Shown: positions 1 through 7,511 of the stretch, piece after piece
Layout of the letters: each line of letters begins with the position of its first letter
Position numbering within the stretch: the first letter of the stretch is position 1
Source: Candidatus Gemmiger stercorigallinarum
Lineage (GTDB): Bacteria; Bacillota; Clostridia; Oscillospirales; Ruminococcaceae
NCBI GenBank assembly: GCA_019119495.1
Contig: DWWX01000025.1
Span: forward strand, 1 to 47,200
Direction of reading: 5' to 3'
Length of the DNA: 47,200 nt
The notes under the pieces: generated by a model
Told to the model about the DNA's origin: nothing
What the model saw: only the letters and a program-made list of their open reading frames with translations
Databases searched by the model: none
Program-made: the position numbers and the translations under genes

Positions 1-233
1 AGGCGGAGCAGGGGCAGCGGTCGCAGAATGCAAGCGCCGTCCAAGGCGCGCCGCATGATGCGGGCACCGCAACCCGGACATTCCAAAGGGGGAAACAGAC
101 GCGGTAGGCGCAGCCGTGCGCGGCTGTTGCCTCCTTTGCAGCGTGTCGAGTTTCTCGACACGCTGAACGCCCGCCGCCCGGCGGAGGGCGGCGGACGCGG
201 GCCTGCCCGCAGGCAGGAAAGCGGGGCAGGGGG
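1..233. repeat. Cluster of palindromic repeats and hairpins, no gene
   Basis: This stretch lies beyond the 3' end of the kdgK-like gene and has no credible coding sequence. It is packed with hairpins: the palindromic module at 18-69 (separate entry), CAGCCG/CGGCTG at 111-126, a perfect 10-bp stem GCGTGTCGAG/CTCGACACGC with a TTT loop at 141-163, CCGCCGCCC/GGGCGGCGG at 171-194, and CCTGCC/GGCAGG at 202-217. None is followed by a clear T-run on either strand, so they do not look like ordinary terminators. The same style of cluster recurs at about 29352-29747. The cluster may continue to the left of the window. Confidence 0.75.
18..69. repeat. Conserved palindromic module, copy 1
   Basis: The order is CGGTC, GCAGAATGC, AA, an inner hairpin GCGCC-gtccaa-GGCGC, GCC, GCATGATGC, GGGC, ACCG. 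The outer arms pair (CGGT with ACCG). GCA-GA-ATGC pairs with GCAT-GA-TGC, leaving a symmetric GA/GA internal loop. Copy 2 at 29669-29720 keeps the outer arms almost unchanged but has a different inner stem that is also self-complementary. That pattern is expected of a selected structure or a spreading palindromic repeat. Its function is unknown. Confidence 0.7.
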
Positions 234-1319
234 TCAGCGTTTGATGTCGTAGTTCATGTTCATCAGGTTGCGGATGGTGTTGACGTCGTCGGTAATGTTG
301 GCGTCGCCGTGCATCGTGTGCTTGATGGCGCTGCTGGCCACCGCAAAGTTGACCATGTCCATGGGCTTGTAATTGTTCATCATCGCATAGATCAGCCCGC
401 TGGCAAAGGCGTCGCCGCCGCCCACGCGGTCCAGGATGTTGAAGGTGAACAGCTTGCTCTCGAAGGTATGGCCCTCGTACCACATAAAGGCTTTCAGGCT
501 GTTTTCACTGCCGGAATGGGCGTAGCGCACATGCCGGGCAATGCAGGTGATGTTGGGGTACCGCTCGATAAAACGCTGGAAGATCTCGTCCTGCTGCTCG
601 TAGCTGGGCTGCAGGGGCACGCCGTCCTTCCAGTCGCCCTTGGAATGGTCGTTCTCGTCCTTCCACAGGTGATACGGCTCGATGCCGAACAGCACGTTGA
701 TGTAGGGCAGGCACTGGGTGCAGTAATCGCGGGCGTCCTCCCAGCTCCACAGCGCGCTGCGGAAGTTGCCGTCAAAGCTGATGGTCAGGCCCTTTTCCTG
801 CGCGACCTTCAGGCAGTCCATGATCAGTTTGCGGCAGTTCTCGCCCAAAGCGGGAGTGATGCCGCTCAGGTGCAGCCAGTCGTAGCCGTCCAGCAGGGCG
901 TCCAGGTCCACGTTGGAATAGTCATACTCGGTGATGGCGCTGTGCTTGCGGTCGTAGGTGACCTTGCTGGCGCGGATGCCGTAGCCGGTCTCCAGATAAT
1001 AGGTGCCCAGGCGGTGGGTGGGGACTTCCTGCGGCGTGGCCAGGATCATCGGCGTGCAGTGCACGTCGTTGGAGCGCAGCCACCGCACCGCGCTTTTGCC
1101 CAGGCTGTTGTTGGGCACCACGCTGAAAAAGGTGCTGTCGATGCCCAGGTTGGCCAGCGCCAGGGCAATGTTGGCTTCGCTGCCGCCGTAGCTGGCCTCA
1201 AAGCTGGAAGCCATGCGGATCTTCTCGTAATTGGGCGGGGTCAGGCGCAGCATGATCTCGCCGATGGTGATGAACTTTTTCGAGCTGATACCGCGCAGCA
1301 GGGGATTGTAATTCTCCAT
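234..1319 (-). CDS. kdgK: PfkB-family sugar kinase, probable 2-dehydro-3-deoxygluconokinase
   Basis: The 361-residue protein belongs to the PfkB/ribokinase family. The N-terminal region (FITIGEIMLRLTP, then YGGSEANIALALANLG at about residues 44-59) is typical of KdgK-type kinases, which phosphorylate 2-keto-3-deoxygluconate in hexuronate breakdown. The C-terminal anion-hole/catalytic motif GGGDAFASG is at about 300-308, with the presumed base Asp303. The ATG start is backed by GAGGAGG seven bases upstream. The gene is transcribed alone in this window; its usual partner, a KDPG aldolase, is not visible but could lie to the left. Its own promoter is at 1427-1455. Family assignment is firm; the exact sugar is inferred from the resemblance to KdgK. 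Confidence 0.82.
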   Translation of the reverse strand: MENYNPLLRGISSKKFITIGEIMLRLTPPNYEKIRMASSFEASYGGSEANIALALANLGIDSTFFSVVPNNSLGKSAVRWLRSNDVHCTPMILATPQEVPTHRLGTYYLETGYGIRASKVTYDRKHSAITEYDYSNVDLDALLDGYDWLHLSGITPALGENCRKLIMDCLKVAQEKGLTISFDGNFRSALWSWEDARDYCTQCLPYINVLFGIEPYHLWKDENDHSKGDWKDGVPLQPSYEQQDEIFQRFIERYPNITCIARHVRYAHSGSENSLKAFMWYEGHTFESKLFTFNILDRVGGGDAFASGLIYAMMNNYKPMDMVNFAVASSAIKHTMHGDANITDDVNTIRNLMNMNYDIKR

Positions 1320-1426
1320 GGGATAACCTCCTCAAATACGGGGCCGCAGGCATCCGGGCGGGATGGCCGGGACAGGGGGCGACGCGCCCGGCGGGCTGCC
1401 GTGGCCAATGTTGTATGATTATCTCT

Positions 1427-1455
1427 ATTGTAACGGTTTTGACCCAAGGTTTCAA
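1427..1455 (-). promoter_or_regulatory. Promoter of the kdgK-like gene
   Basis: Reading the minus strand, TTGAAA (1450-1455) is followed by a 17-bp spacer and TACAAT (1427-1432). The spacer and -35 contain a loose dyad (TTGAAACC / GGGTCAAA) that could bind a sugar-acid regulator; that last point is conjecture. Confidence 0.6.
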
Positions 1456-1509
1456 CTGAATTTGCTAAACTTTTGCGGAAATTTTGCTTTTCTATTGTGC
1501 GAAATGTGC

Positions 1510-1546
1510 AAAGAAAATACGCCCGCCCGTGAAATGCGGGCGGGCG
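1510..1546 (-). terminator. Terminator of the XRE/DUF3169 operon
   Basis: A perfect 10-bp stem (1520-1529 with 1537-1546, CGCCCGCCCG/CGGGCGGGCG, 7-nt loop) is followed on the minus strand by TATTTTCTTT. It lies 30 bases after the DUF3169 stop codon. Confidence 0.8.
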
Positions 1547-1575
1547 CGCCGTGCAAAAAGTTCTGCGGCCGCGCC

Positions 1576-2364
1576 TCAGGACCGGCCGGGGCCTTTTTTG
1601 GCGCGGACACACTCGGCCAGGTAGGCGGCCTGACCGGCGATCCAGGGGATCATCACGGCGATGGAGGGCAGCGGCCCGATGGGCAGCAGCGCGTTGAGCA
1701 CCATCAGCACCACGGCGGTGATCAGGCAGCTGGAATTGCAGGCCATAAACCCGGTAAAGCCGGCCTGGCCGATGCGCTGGCGCTCGGCCTCGTCGCAGCT
1801 GGCCAGCCATTTTTTGCGGAACTTGAAGTCATACACGCTGCCCTGCTTTTCCGGGTTGAAACGCCGGGTCAGGTCCACCACCCGGCCCTGCAGGGCGATC
1901 ACGGCGAACAACACCGCCAGCAATTCCGCCGCCGACGCCAGGATGGCGCCCGGCCCGGCATAGCCCAGCGGCATCATGGACACCGAGACGGCAAACAGCA
2001 AAAGCGCCAACAGATGCGCCGTGGTCAGCCAGACCAGCGCCCAGTCCAGCCGGGTGTCGGCCCGGGCGGGGAGCTCCTCGTCCTCGCCGTCCCAGGCGGC
2101 AAACAGGGCGCGGGCGCGGCGGCAGCAGGCCAGCGCCGCCAGCAAAAAAGGCACGGTCGCCAGCACCGCAAAGGGGGCGCAGGCGCCGGCGGCGCGCCCG
2201 GCGGCGTCGGCCAGCGCGTCGAAAGAATAGCTGCCCACCAGCCAGGCGCTGCCGTAGCCCAGCACGGCGCCGCCTGCCATGCACAGCAGCATGACGAGGA
2301 TGAATTTCGGCCAGCTTTTGCGGTTGTCCCGCGTCACCTGGTCGGGGGTGTTAGGGGTCTTCAT
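1576..2364 (-). CDS. DUF3169-like integral membrane protein
   Basis: The 262-residue protein has about six hydrophobic segments. The first is at about residues 16-38 and the last two are close together near the C-terminus. A soluble middle part carries a conserved-looking stretch (RRFNPEKQGSVYDFKFRKKW). The pattern and its pairing with a small XRE regulator fit the DUF3169 family of Firmicutes, whose function is not established. The start codon lies inside the end of the regulator gene (14-base overlap), with its Shine-Dalgarno (AAGGAGGG) in the regulator's last codons, so the two are translationally coupled. I infer a membrane protein controlled by its cognate repressor; I cannot see a catalytic motif. 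Confidence 0.7.
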   Translation of the reverse strand: MKTPNTPDQVTRDNRKSWPKFILVMLLCMAGGAVLGYGSAWLVGSYSFDALADAAGRAAGACAPFAVLATVPFLLAALACCRRARALFAAWDGEDEELPARADTRLDWALVWLTTAHLLALLLFAVSVSMMPLGYAGPGAILASAAELLAVLFAVIALQGRVVDLTRRFNPEKQGSVYDFKFRKKWLASCDEAERQRIGQAGFTGFMACNSSCLITAVVLMVLNALLPIGPLPSIAVMIPWIAGQAAYLAECVRAKKGPGRS

Positions 2365-2572
2365 GGTCGGGTCCCTCCTTGTAGGTAAAAATGTCCTCCA
2401 CGGTCACGCCGCAGAGCTTGGCCAGCTTCAGCGCCAGCGTTACCGAGGGGGAGTAGTCCCCCCGCTCGATCTGGCTGATGGTCTGGCGCGATACCCCGGC
2501 CATGGCGCCCATCTGCTGCTGATTGACCCCAAGCCGGGCGCGGTGTTCCTTCAGCCGGTTGTACAGCGGCAT
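2351..2572 (-). CDS. Small XRE-family transcriptional regulator
   Basis: This 73-residue protein is essentially a single helix-turn-helix domain (NRLKEHRARLGVNQQQMGAMA, then GVSRQTISQIERGDYSPS at about residues 26-43). It closely resembles the compact XRE regulators (YozG/SinR-like) that precede DUF3169 genes. The start is supported by AAGGAGG eight bases upstream. It is the first gene of a two-gene operon. Two dyads of the form TTGACAA-N6-TTGTCAA overlap and follow its promoter, so it probably represses itself and the membrane protein. There is no ligand-binding domain; the signal may come from the membrane partner, which is inference. Confidence 0.9.
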   Translation of the reverse strand: MPLYNRLKEHRARLGVNQQQMGAMAGVSRQTISQIERGDYSPSVTLALKLAKLCGVTVEDIFTYKEGPDHEDP

Positions 2573-2605
2573 CCGCGCACCTCCTTTTTGCTGTGACGGG
2601 TATCT

Positions 2606-2666
2606 TTGTCAAAATGACAACTTTGATTGTCAAATCCAGTATAACATTGACAAGGAAAGTTGTCAA
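2606..2666. promoter_or_regulatory. Operator cluster of the XRE regulator
   Basis: Dyad 1 at 2647-2666 reads TTGACAA, 6 bp, TTGTCAA. Dyad 2 at 2615-2632 reads TGACAA, 6 bp, TTGTCA. A further TTGTCA at 2606-2611 makes a third arm three bases from dyad 2. Dyad 1 covers the -35 box and spacer; dyad 2 lies just downstream of the likely transcription start. The arrangement predicts tight autorepression. Confidence 0.7.
2638..2666 (-). promoter_or_regulatory. Promoter of the XRE/DUF3169 operon
   Basis: On the minus strand a perfect TTGACA (2661-2666) is followed by 17 bp and TATACT (2638-2643). The -35 box is one arm of the upstream operator dyad (2647-2666). Confidence 0.8.
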
Positions 2667-2669
2667 TAG

Positions 2670-2720
2670 CAAAATACAAAGCCCGCCCCGCCGGTGCGGT
2701 GGGCATCCGGCGGGGCGGGC
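2670..2720 (-). terminator. Terminator of treC
   Basis: A 14-bp GC-rich stem (2681-2694 with 2707-2720, GCCCGCCCCGCCGG and its complement) is followed on the minus strand by TTTGTATTTT. It separates the trehalose genes from the XRE promoter. Confidence 0.85.
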
Positions 2721-2750
2721 GTATCATGGGAACGGAAATGGCGGAAGTGC

Positions 2751-4403
2751 TTACCCCTGTGCCGCAAAGCGGTAGACGGCGGCCTCGTAGGGGCGCAGCG
2801 TCATCGAGGGGGCGTAGGGCTGCTCGTCCCAGCTGCCGATCAGCCGTTCGGGGGAGCCGGGCAGGGCGGGCAGCGTGACGGCGGCGGGCCGGGCGCAGAA
2901 GTTGCAGACCACCACCAGCGTCTCGCCCCCCAGCGTGCGGGTGTAGGCGTAGACGTCAGGGCTTCCGGTCATCAGCGGGGCGTATTCGCCCACCTGGATC
3001 ACCGGGTATTGTTTGCGCAGCGCCACCAGCTTTTTATAGTAGTACAGCACCGAGTCCGGGTCGGCCAGGCAGGCCGCGGCGTTGATGGCAGCGGTATTCT
3101 CGTTGACGGCCAGCCAGGGGGTGCCGGTGGTAAAGCCGCCGTTGGGACCGGCCGTCCACTGCATGGGGGTGCGGCCGTTGTCCCGGCTGCGGGCGCCCAG
3201 GATGCGGAAGATCTCTTCCTCCGGCACGCCCTGCTCTTTCAGGATGTGGTAGCGGTTGGTGCTTTCCACGTCCCGGTACTGGTCCAGGCGGGTGAAATGG
3301 GCGTTGGTCATGCCCAGCTCCTCGCCCTGGTAGATGTAGGGGGTGCCCCGCAGCATGTGGATGGCGGTGGCCAGCATCTTGGCCGAGACCTCGCGGTAGC
3401 GGCCCTCGTCGCCAAAGCGGCTGACCGGCCGGGGTTGGTCGTGGTTGCACCAGAACACCGCGTTCCAGCCGCCGCCGGCCTGCATGCCCAGCTGCCATTT
3501 GTCCAAAAGGGCTTTCAGCTCGCCAAAGCGGTTGGGTTCCAGCTGCCACTTGTCGCCGTTTTTGTAGTCGGTTTTCAGGTGGTGGAAGCTGAACACCATC
3601 GACAGCTCGCCCTCGTCGGGGTTGGTGTAGCGCACGCAGTTGTCCAGGCTGGTGGAGGACATCTCGCCCACCGTCACCGCGTCGCCGAAGCCCTGGGCGT
3701 GCAGCTCTTTCAGGTACTGGTGGATGCGGGGGCCGTCGGTGTAAAAGCGGCGGCCGTCGCCCCGGTCGTCGTCCTCGAACACATCGGGCTTGGAGATCAG
3801 GTTGACCACGTCAAACCGGAAGGCGTCCACGCCCTTGCCGCGCCAGAAATGCAGGATATCGCACACTTCCCGGCGGACCGCCGGGTTTTCCCAGTTCAGG
3901 TCGGCCTGGGTCACGTCGAACAGGTGCAGGTAGTATTTGCCCACGTGCTCTTCCCACTGCCAGGCCGAGCCGCCGAACTTGGACTCCCAGTTGGTGGGCG
4001 GGGCGCCGGGCACGCCGTCGCGCCAGATGTAGTAATCCTGGTAGGTCTTGTCGCCGGCAATGGCTTTCTGGAACCACTGGTGGTCGGTGGAGGTGTGGTT
4101 GAACACCATGTCCAGCATGATGCCAATGCCCCGCTTTTTGGCCTCGGCGCACAGCGTCTCAAAGTCCTGCATGGTGCCGTACTGGGGGTTGATGGCGCGG
4201 TAGTCGGCCACGTCGTAGCCGTTGTCCCGCTGGGGGGACGGGTAGATGGGGGTCAGCCACAGGTAATCCACCCCCAGCCCGGCCAGGTAGTCCAGCCGGC
4301 TGGTGACGCCCGGCAGGTCGCCGATGCCGTCGCCGTTGGAATCCTGGAAGCTTTTGACATAGATCTGGTACACGACCTTGCCGGCCAGTTCCGACTGTTT
4401 CAT
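2751..4403 (-). CDS. treC: Trehalose-6-phosphate hydrolase (phosphotrehalase), GH13
   Basis: The 550-residue cytoplasmic enzyme splits trehalose-6-phosphate into glucose and glucose-6-phosphate. The GH13 regions are all present: YQIYVKSFQDSNGDGIGDL at 12-30, DMVFNHTS at 98-105, GVDAFRFD with nucleophile Asp198, the acid/base Glu247 in VTVGEM, and CNHDQPRP with Asp322. The N-terminus and length match TreC/TreA rather than oligo-1,6-glucosidase, and the adjacent trehalose PTS gene and TreR settle the substrate. It is the last gene of the tre unit, 186 bases after treP; a short hairpin (4565-4582) in that gap could affect mRNA stability. Its own AAAGGAG site precedes the ATG. Confidence 0.92.
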   Translation of the reverse strand: MKQSELAGKVVYQIYVKSFQDSNGDGIGDLPGVTSRLDYLAGLGVDYLWLTPIYPSPQRDNGYDVADYRAINPQYGTMQDFETLCAEAKKRGIGIMLDMVFNHTSTDHQWFQKAIAGDKTYQDYYIWRDGVPGAPPTNWESKFGGSAWQWEEHVGKYYLHLFDVTQADLNWENPAVRREVCDILHFWRGKGVDAFRFDVVNLISKPDVFEDDDRGDGRRFYTDGPRIHQYLKELHAQGFGDAVTVGEMSSTSLDNCVRYTNPDEGELSMVFSFHHLKTDYKNGDKWQLEPNRFGELKALLDKWQLGMQAGGGWNAVFWCNHDQPRPVSRFGDEGRYREVSAKMLATAIHMLRGTPYIYQGEELGMTNAHFTRLDQYRDVESTNRYHILKEQGVPEEEIFRILGARSRDNGRTPMQWTAGPNGGFTTGTPWLAVNENTAAINAAACLADPDSVLYYYKKLVALRKQYPVIQVGEYAPLMTGSPDVYAYTRTLGGETLVVVCNFCARPAAVTLPALPGSPERLIGSWDEQPYAPSMTLRPYEAAVYRFAAQG

Positions 4404-4589
4404 GGTTCAGCAGGCTCCTTTCATAGGAGAAACTTGGAGAATGCGGAGTGAAAAATTAGAAATGAGGAATTCCGGTGCCCGTGTGCCCCGGCGCGCGGAC
4501 CGAATCAAACGGAAAGGCAGGGGAGGGGACAGGCTGCGGTTTGGCAGGGCCGCCCCCGCGGGCAGCGCCGGGGTTCCGGCGCGCGGTGC

Positions 4590-6002
4590 TCAGTGCACGC
4601 CCTTCTTTTTGCCGATGATCAGCGTCAGCACAAAGGGCACCACGATGGCCACCGCCATGGCGATGAAGAAGGGCAGCCAGTACTGGGGCATGATGGACAG
4701 GAAGCCGGGCAGGCCGCCGACGCCCACCGAGAAGGCCATGACGCCGCTGCCCACCGAGATGGTGGCCGCGATGGCGGAGCCGATCATGCCGCAGATGAAG
4801 GGGAAGCCGGCTTTCAGGTTGACGCCGAACAGCGCCGGCTCGGTGACGCCCATGTAGCCGGAGATGCAGGCGGGGATGGACACCTGGCGGTCGCGCTCAT
4901 TCTTTTGCAGCACGATCATGGCCAGCACGGCGGAAGCCTGGGCAATGTTGGACAGGGCGATCATCGGCCACAGCATGGTGCCGCCGAACTGCTGGGACAG
5001 CGTGGTGTCGATGGCGTTGGTCATGTGGTGCAGGCCGGTGATGACAAGCGGGGCGTACAGCAGGCCGAAGATGGGCGCAAAGACCCAGCGCAGGCTGCCG
5101 GTCAGGCCGGCGTAGACCACGTTGGAGATGGCGTCGCCGATGCGCCAGCCGATGGGGCCGACGATGGTGTGCGCCACAATGACCGAGATGACCAGCGAGA
5201 AGAAGGGCACAACGATCATCGAGATGTATTCCGGGGTGATCTTTTTGAAGAACCGCTCCACATAGACCAGCACAAAGGCGGCCAGCATGGCGGGGATGAC
5301 CTGCGCCTGGTAGCCGATCATCTGGACCTGGGCAAAGCCGAAGTCCCACACCGGGATGTCCGCCGCGGCGGTGGAGGCCACCGAGTAGGCGTTGAGCAGC
5401 TGGGGCGAGACCAGGCAGATGCCCAGGATAATGCCCAAAATCTCGGTGCCGCCCATCTTTTTGACCACCGACCAGCAGATGGCCACCGGCAGGAAGTGGA
5501 ACACCGCCTCGCCGATCAGCCACAAAAAGTCATACATGCCGGCCCAGAACTGGGAGGTGTCCGCCAGCGAGAGGGTGCCGTCCTCAAACAGGTTGACGTC
5601 GCCGATAAAGCTGCGGAAACCCAAAATCAGGCCGCCGACGATCAGGGCGGGGATCAGCGGGGCAAAGATCTCGGCCAGGTTGGACATGGCCCGCTGCAGG
5701 GGATTCTGGTTGGTTTTGGCCGCCTGCTTGGCGGCGTCCTTGCTGACGCCCTCAATGCCGGAGACCTTGGTGAATTCGTCGTAGAACTCGGCCACCTCGT
5801 TGCCGATGATGACCTGGAACTGCCCCGCCTGGGTAAAGCTGCCCTTGGCGCTGGGCAGTGCCTCGATGGCCTTTACGTCGGCCTTGGACGGGTCCGCCAG
5901 CACAAAGCGCATGCGGGTGACGCAGTGGGTCACGGCGTTGATGTTTTCTTTTCCGCCGACCAGCTTGAGCAGCTGTTCAGCATCCGCTGCAAATTTTCCC
6001 AT
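4590..6002 (-). CDS. treP: Trehalose-specific PTS permease, EIIBC
   Basis: The protein imports trehalose across the membrane and phosphorylates it to trehalose-6-phosphate. The N-terminal EIIB domain has the phosphocysteine in THCVTRMRF (Cys27). An EIIC domain with about ten membrane segments follows (roughly residues 105-465), with TGLHHMTNAID and GYMGVTEPALFG typical of the glucose-superfamily EIIC. There is no EIIA domain, so a glucose-type EIIA from elsewhere is needed. I place the start at ATG 6002 (MGKFAADAEQ) because AAGGAG (6011-6016) sits eight bases before it; a longer reading from 6020 would put that site inside the gene. It follows the treR-type operator promoter and leads treC. 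Confidence 0.93.
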   Translation of the reverse strand: MGKFAADAEQLLKLVGGKENINAVTHCVTRMRFVLADPSKADVKAIEALPSAKGSFTQAGQFQVIIGNEVAEFYDEFTKVSGIEGVSKDAAKQAAKTNQNPLQRAMSNLAEIFAPLIPALIVGGLILGFRSFIGDVNLFEDGTLSLADTSQFWAGMYDFLWLIGEAVFHFLPVAICWSVVKKMGGTEILGIILGICLVSPQLLNAYSVASTAAADIPVWDFGFAQVQMIGYQAQVIPAMLAAFVLVYVERFFKKITPEYISMIVVPFFSLVISVIVAHTIVGPIGWRIGDAISNVVYAGLTGSLRWVFAPIFGLLYAPLVITGLHHMTNAIDTTLSQQFGGTMLWPMIALSNIAQASAVLAMIVLQKNERDRQVSIPACISGYMGVTEPALFGVNLKAGFPFICGMIGSAIAATISVGSGVMAFSVGVGGLPGFLSIMPQYWLPFFIAMAVAIVVPFVLTLIIGKKKGVH

Positions 6003-6010
6003 GATACTCG

Positions 6011-6016
6011 CTCCTT
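6011..6016 (-). promoter_or_regulatory. Ribosome-binding site that fixes the treP start
   Basis: AAGGAG on the minus strand, eight bases before ATG 6002. It excludes the longer in-frame ATG at 6020. Confidence 0.8.
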
Positions 6017-6020
6017 GCAA

Positions 6021-6104
6021 ACATGTACGTGTTTTTGGAAACTTGTGCGCTATCTTATACGTATATGTTTCCGCTGTACCTGTATGGTATCATATACGTA
6101 TATG
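6021..6104. promoter_or_regulatory. Set of TreR operators before treP
   Basis: Three sites share the ACGTAT-type core: the perfect palindrome at 6091-6104, TATACGTATA at 6056-6065 in the early transcript, and a degenerate ACATGTACGTGT at 6021-6032 near the ribosome-binding site. A fourth, nearly identical site (7032-7045) lies in the treR promoter. Assignment to TreR is inferred from position; the treR-treP-treC context makes it likely. Confidence 0.72.
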
Positions 6105-6112
6105 TTTGTCCA
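6084..6112 (-). promoter_or_regulatory. treP promoter with operator in the spacer
   Basis: On the minus strand TGGACA (6107-6112), a 17-bp spacer and TACCAT (6084-6089). The spacer holds almost all of the 14-bp perfect palindrome CATATACGTATATG (6091-6104). A repressor bound there would block RNA polymerase directly. Confidence 0.7.
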
Positions 6113-6262
6113 GAGAGAAACAGAAACTTTGGTGAAACGCACAAAGAAACGCCGCCTGTTTTGTGCAAACAGACGGCGCAAAGAAGGCGAAAAATGCCGG
6201 TGAACAGTCAAAAACAGACAGGTCGTGCCACTTGTATGCCAATGGCCTGCGGCCCCGGCGTG

Positions 6263-6979
6263 TCACACCCGCACCCGGCGGGCAAAGTCCACAAAGCGGA
6301 AGCGGTCCCAGCGGTGGCGGGACTCGGTGTGCTGGAACAGCGCGCCGTTTTCCAGATAAACATAGCTGCGCACCGCAATGACGATGTCGTTTTTGCCCAG
6401 GTCCAGGTAGCGGCGGTCCTCCTCGCTGGGGCGGCAGGCGGTGATCTCCTTCTGGGCGCAGCCGATCTTCAGCCCCAGTTCCTCTTCCAGGTATTTGTAC
6501 AGCGACCCGGTGCAGTTTTCCTCCTGCAGCCGGGGCACGTATTTCCGGCTGAGAAAGTCCTTGTCCAAAATCACCCGCTCGCCCTCGATCTCCCGCACGC
6601 GGTACAGCCGCCAGGCTTCCTCGTCGCGGGTAAGGTCCAGCGCCTTCATCAGTTCGCGGCTGCCCCGCACCGATTCCAGCAGCACCACCTCGGTGCGGGT
6701 GTGGTAGCCCTCGGCCTCGGCCAGTTCCTGAAAGCTGGTCAGCCCCGATACCGGGAACACCACCTTCTCCCGGTCCAGCACCAGCGCCTCGCGGCCGCGG
6801 GCCTTTTGGATGTAGCCCTCCTGCTCCAGCACCGCCAGCGCCTTGCGCAGCGTGTCGCGGCTGACGCCGTACTCGCGGATCAGCTGGCTTTCCGCCGGCA
6901 TGCGGCTGCCGGCCGGGTACATGCCGCTCTGGATGCGGGCGGCCAGGTCGTTGGATACAAGGATGTATTTGCTTGCCAA
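6263..6979 (-). CDS. treR: GntR/HutC-type regulator TreR
   Basis: The 238-residue repressor has an N-terminal winged helix (YILVSNDLAARIQSGMYPAG, then LIREYGVSRDTLRKALAVLE at about 30-50) and a C-terminal UTRA ligand domain starting near residue 75. This is the TreR architecture, in which trehalose-6-phosphate relieves repression in Bacillus. I choose the TTG start at 6979 (LASKYIL, initiating as Met): GGTGA, five bases ahead, is the best ribosome-binding match; GTG 6988 is the alternative. The long upstream reading frame to 7117 runs through the promoter and is not used. The gene precedes treP on the same strand with its own operator-bearing promoter, so it is probably autoregulated. Confidence 0.88.
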   Translation of the reverse strand: MASKYILVSNDLAARIQSGMYPAGSRMPAESQLIREYGVSRDTLRKALAVLEQEGYIQKARGREALVLDREKVVFPVSGLTSFQELAEAEGYHTRTEVVLLESVRGSRELMKALDLTRDEEAWRLYRVREIEGERVILDKDFLSRKYVPRLQEENCTGSLYKYLEEELGLKIGCAQKEITACRPSEEDRRYLDLGKNDIVIAVRSYVYLENGALFQHTESRHRWDRFRFVDFARRVRV

Positions 6980-7024
6980 GGGGTTCACCTTCCTGCTTTC
7001 CTGTATGGTATTGTGGCTGAAAAT

Positions 7025-7053
7025 AGTATAACATATACGTATATATTGTGCAA
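7025..7053 (-). promoter_or_regulatory. treR promoter with operator in the spacer
   Basis: On the minus strand TTGCAC (7048-7053), 17 bp, TATACT (7025-7030). The spacer contains the 12-bp palindrome ATATACGTATAT (7033-7044), the same core as in the treP promoter and in the same place relative to the -35/-10 boxes. Confidence 0.75.
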
Positions 7054-7180
7054 GCCGCCGCCGGGCTTTCCGCCTGGCGGGGCGGGGAAGGGGCACCCCG
7101 GATGCCTTGGCCCGCACCGGATTGCCCGGCCTGCCCCAAACCCGCCCGGCAAAAACTGCGGGAAAATCTGCCCGGAACAG

Positions 7181-7209
7181 TTGACAAAGCGAAAAAGCTG
7201 TGCTAAACT
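7181..7209 (+). promoter_or_regulatory. Promoter of the tRNA-Ser pair
   Basis: A perfect TTGACA (7181-7186), a 17-bp spacer and TAAACT (7204-7209) lie 30 bases before the first tRNA. Confidence 0.7.
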
Positions 7210-7239
7210 ATAACTCGCATCTGAACGGCGTGCCACTGT

Positions 7240-7328
7240 GGAGGGGTGTCCGAGTGGTTTATGGAGCTGGTCTTGAAAACCAGTGACGCAGCAATGCGCC
7301 GTGGGTTCGAATCCCACCCTCTCCGCCA
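7240..7328 (+). tRNA. tRNA-Ser (anticodon TGA)
   Basis: An 89-nt class II tRNA. Acceptor arm GGAGGGG pairs with CCTCTCC (one G-U), followed by discriminator G and encoded CCA. The anticodon stem CTGGT/ACCAG holds TGA at 7274-7276. There is a long variable arm (GACGCAGCAATGCGCC), and the T-arm reads GTGGGTTCGAATCCCAC. It reads UCA and, by wobble, other UCN codons. Confidence 0.97.
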
Positions 7329-7372
7329 TTATTTGATGCAGACAAGTGAATAGCAAACTCACTTTGACTTGT

Positions 7373-7463
7373 GGAGTAATACTCAAGAGGTCGAAGAGGC
7401 GCCCCTGCTAAGGGCGTAGGGTCTTAACGGGCCGCGAGAGTTCAAATCTCTCTTACTCCGCCA
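7373..7463 (+). tRNA. tRNA-Ser (anticodon GCT)
   Basis: A 91-nt class II tRNA. Acceptor GGAGTAA pairs with TTACTCC, with discriminator G and encoded CCA. The anticodon stem CGCCC/GGGCG holds GCT at 7407-7409. There is a long variable arm, and the T-arm contains GAGAGTTCAAATCTCTC. It reads AGC/AGU. It follows the other serine tRNA by 44 bases and probably shares its transcript. Confidence 0.97.
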
Positions 7464-7511
7464 AAAGAGCCGGAAAGCACGATATGCAGTTGCTTTCCGG
7501 CTCTTTTCTTT
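7463..7511 (+). terminator. Terminator of the tRNA-Ser operon
   Basis: A long stem AAAAGAGCCGGAAAGC (7463-7478) with GCTTTCCGGCTCTTTT (7492-7507) ends in TCTTTTC. It begins at the last base of the CCA end. Confidence 0.88.

Noticed and set aside
28..252. A 74-codon open frame in the first hairpin cluster
   Set aside because: Arg-rich translation of repeat DNA with no ribosome-binding site.
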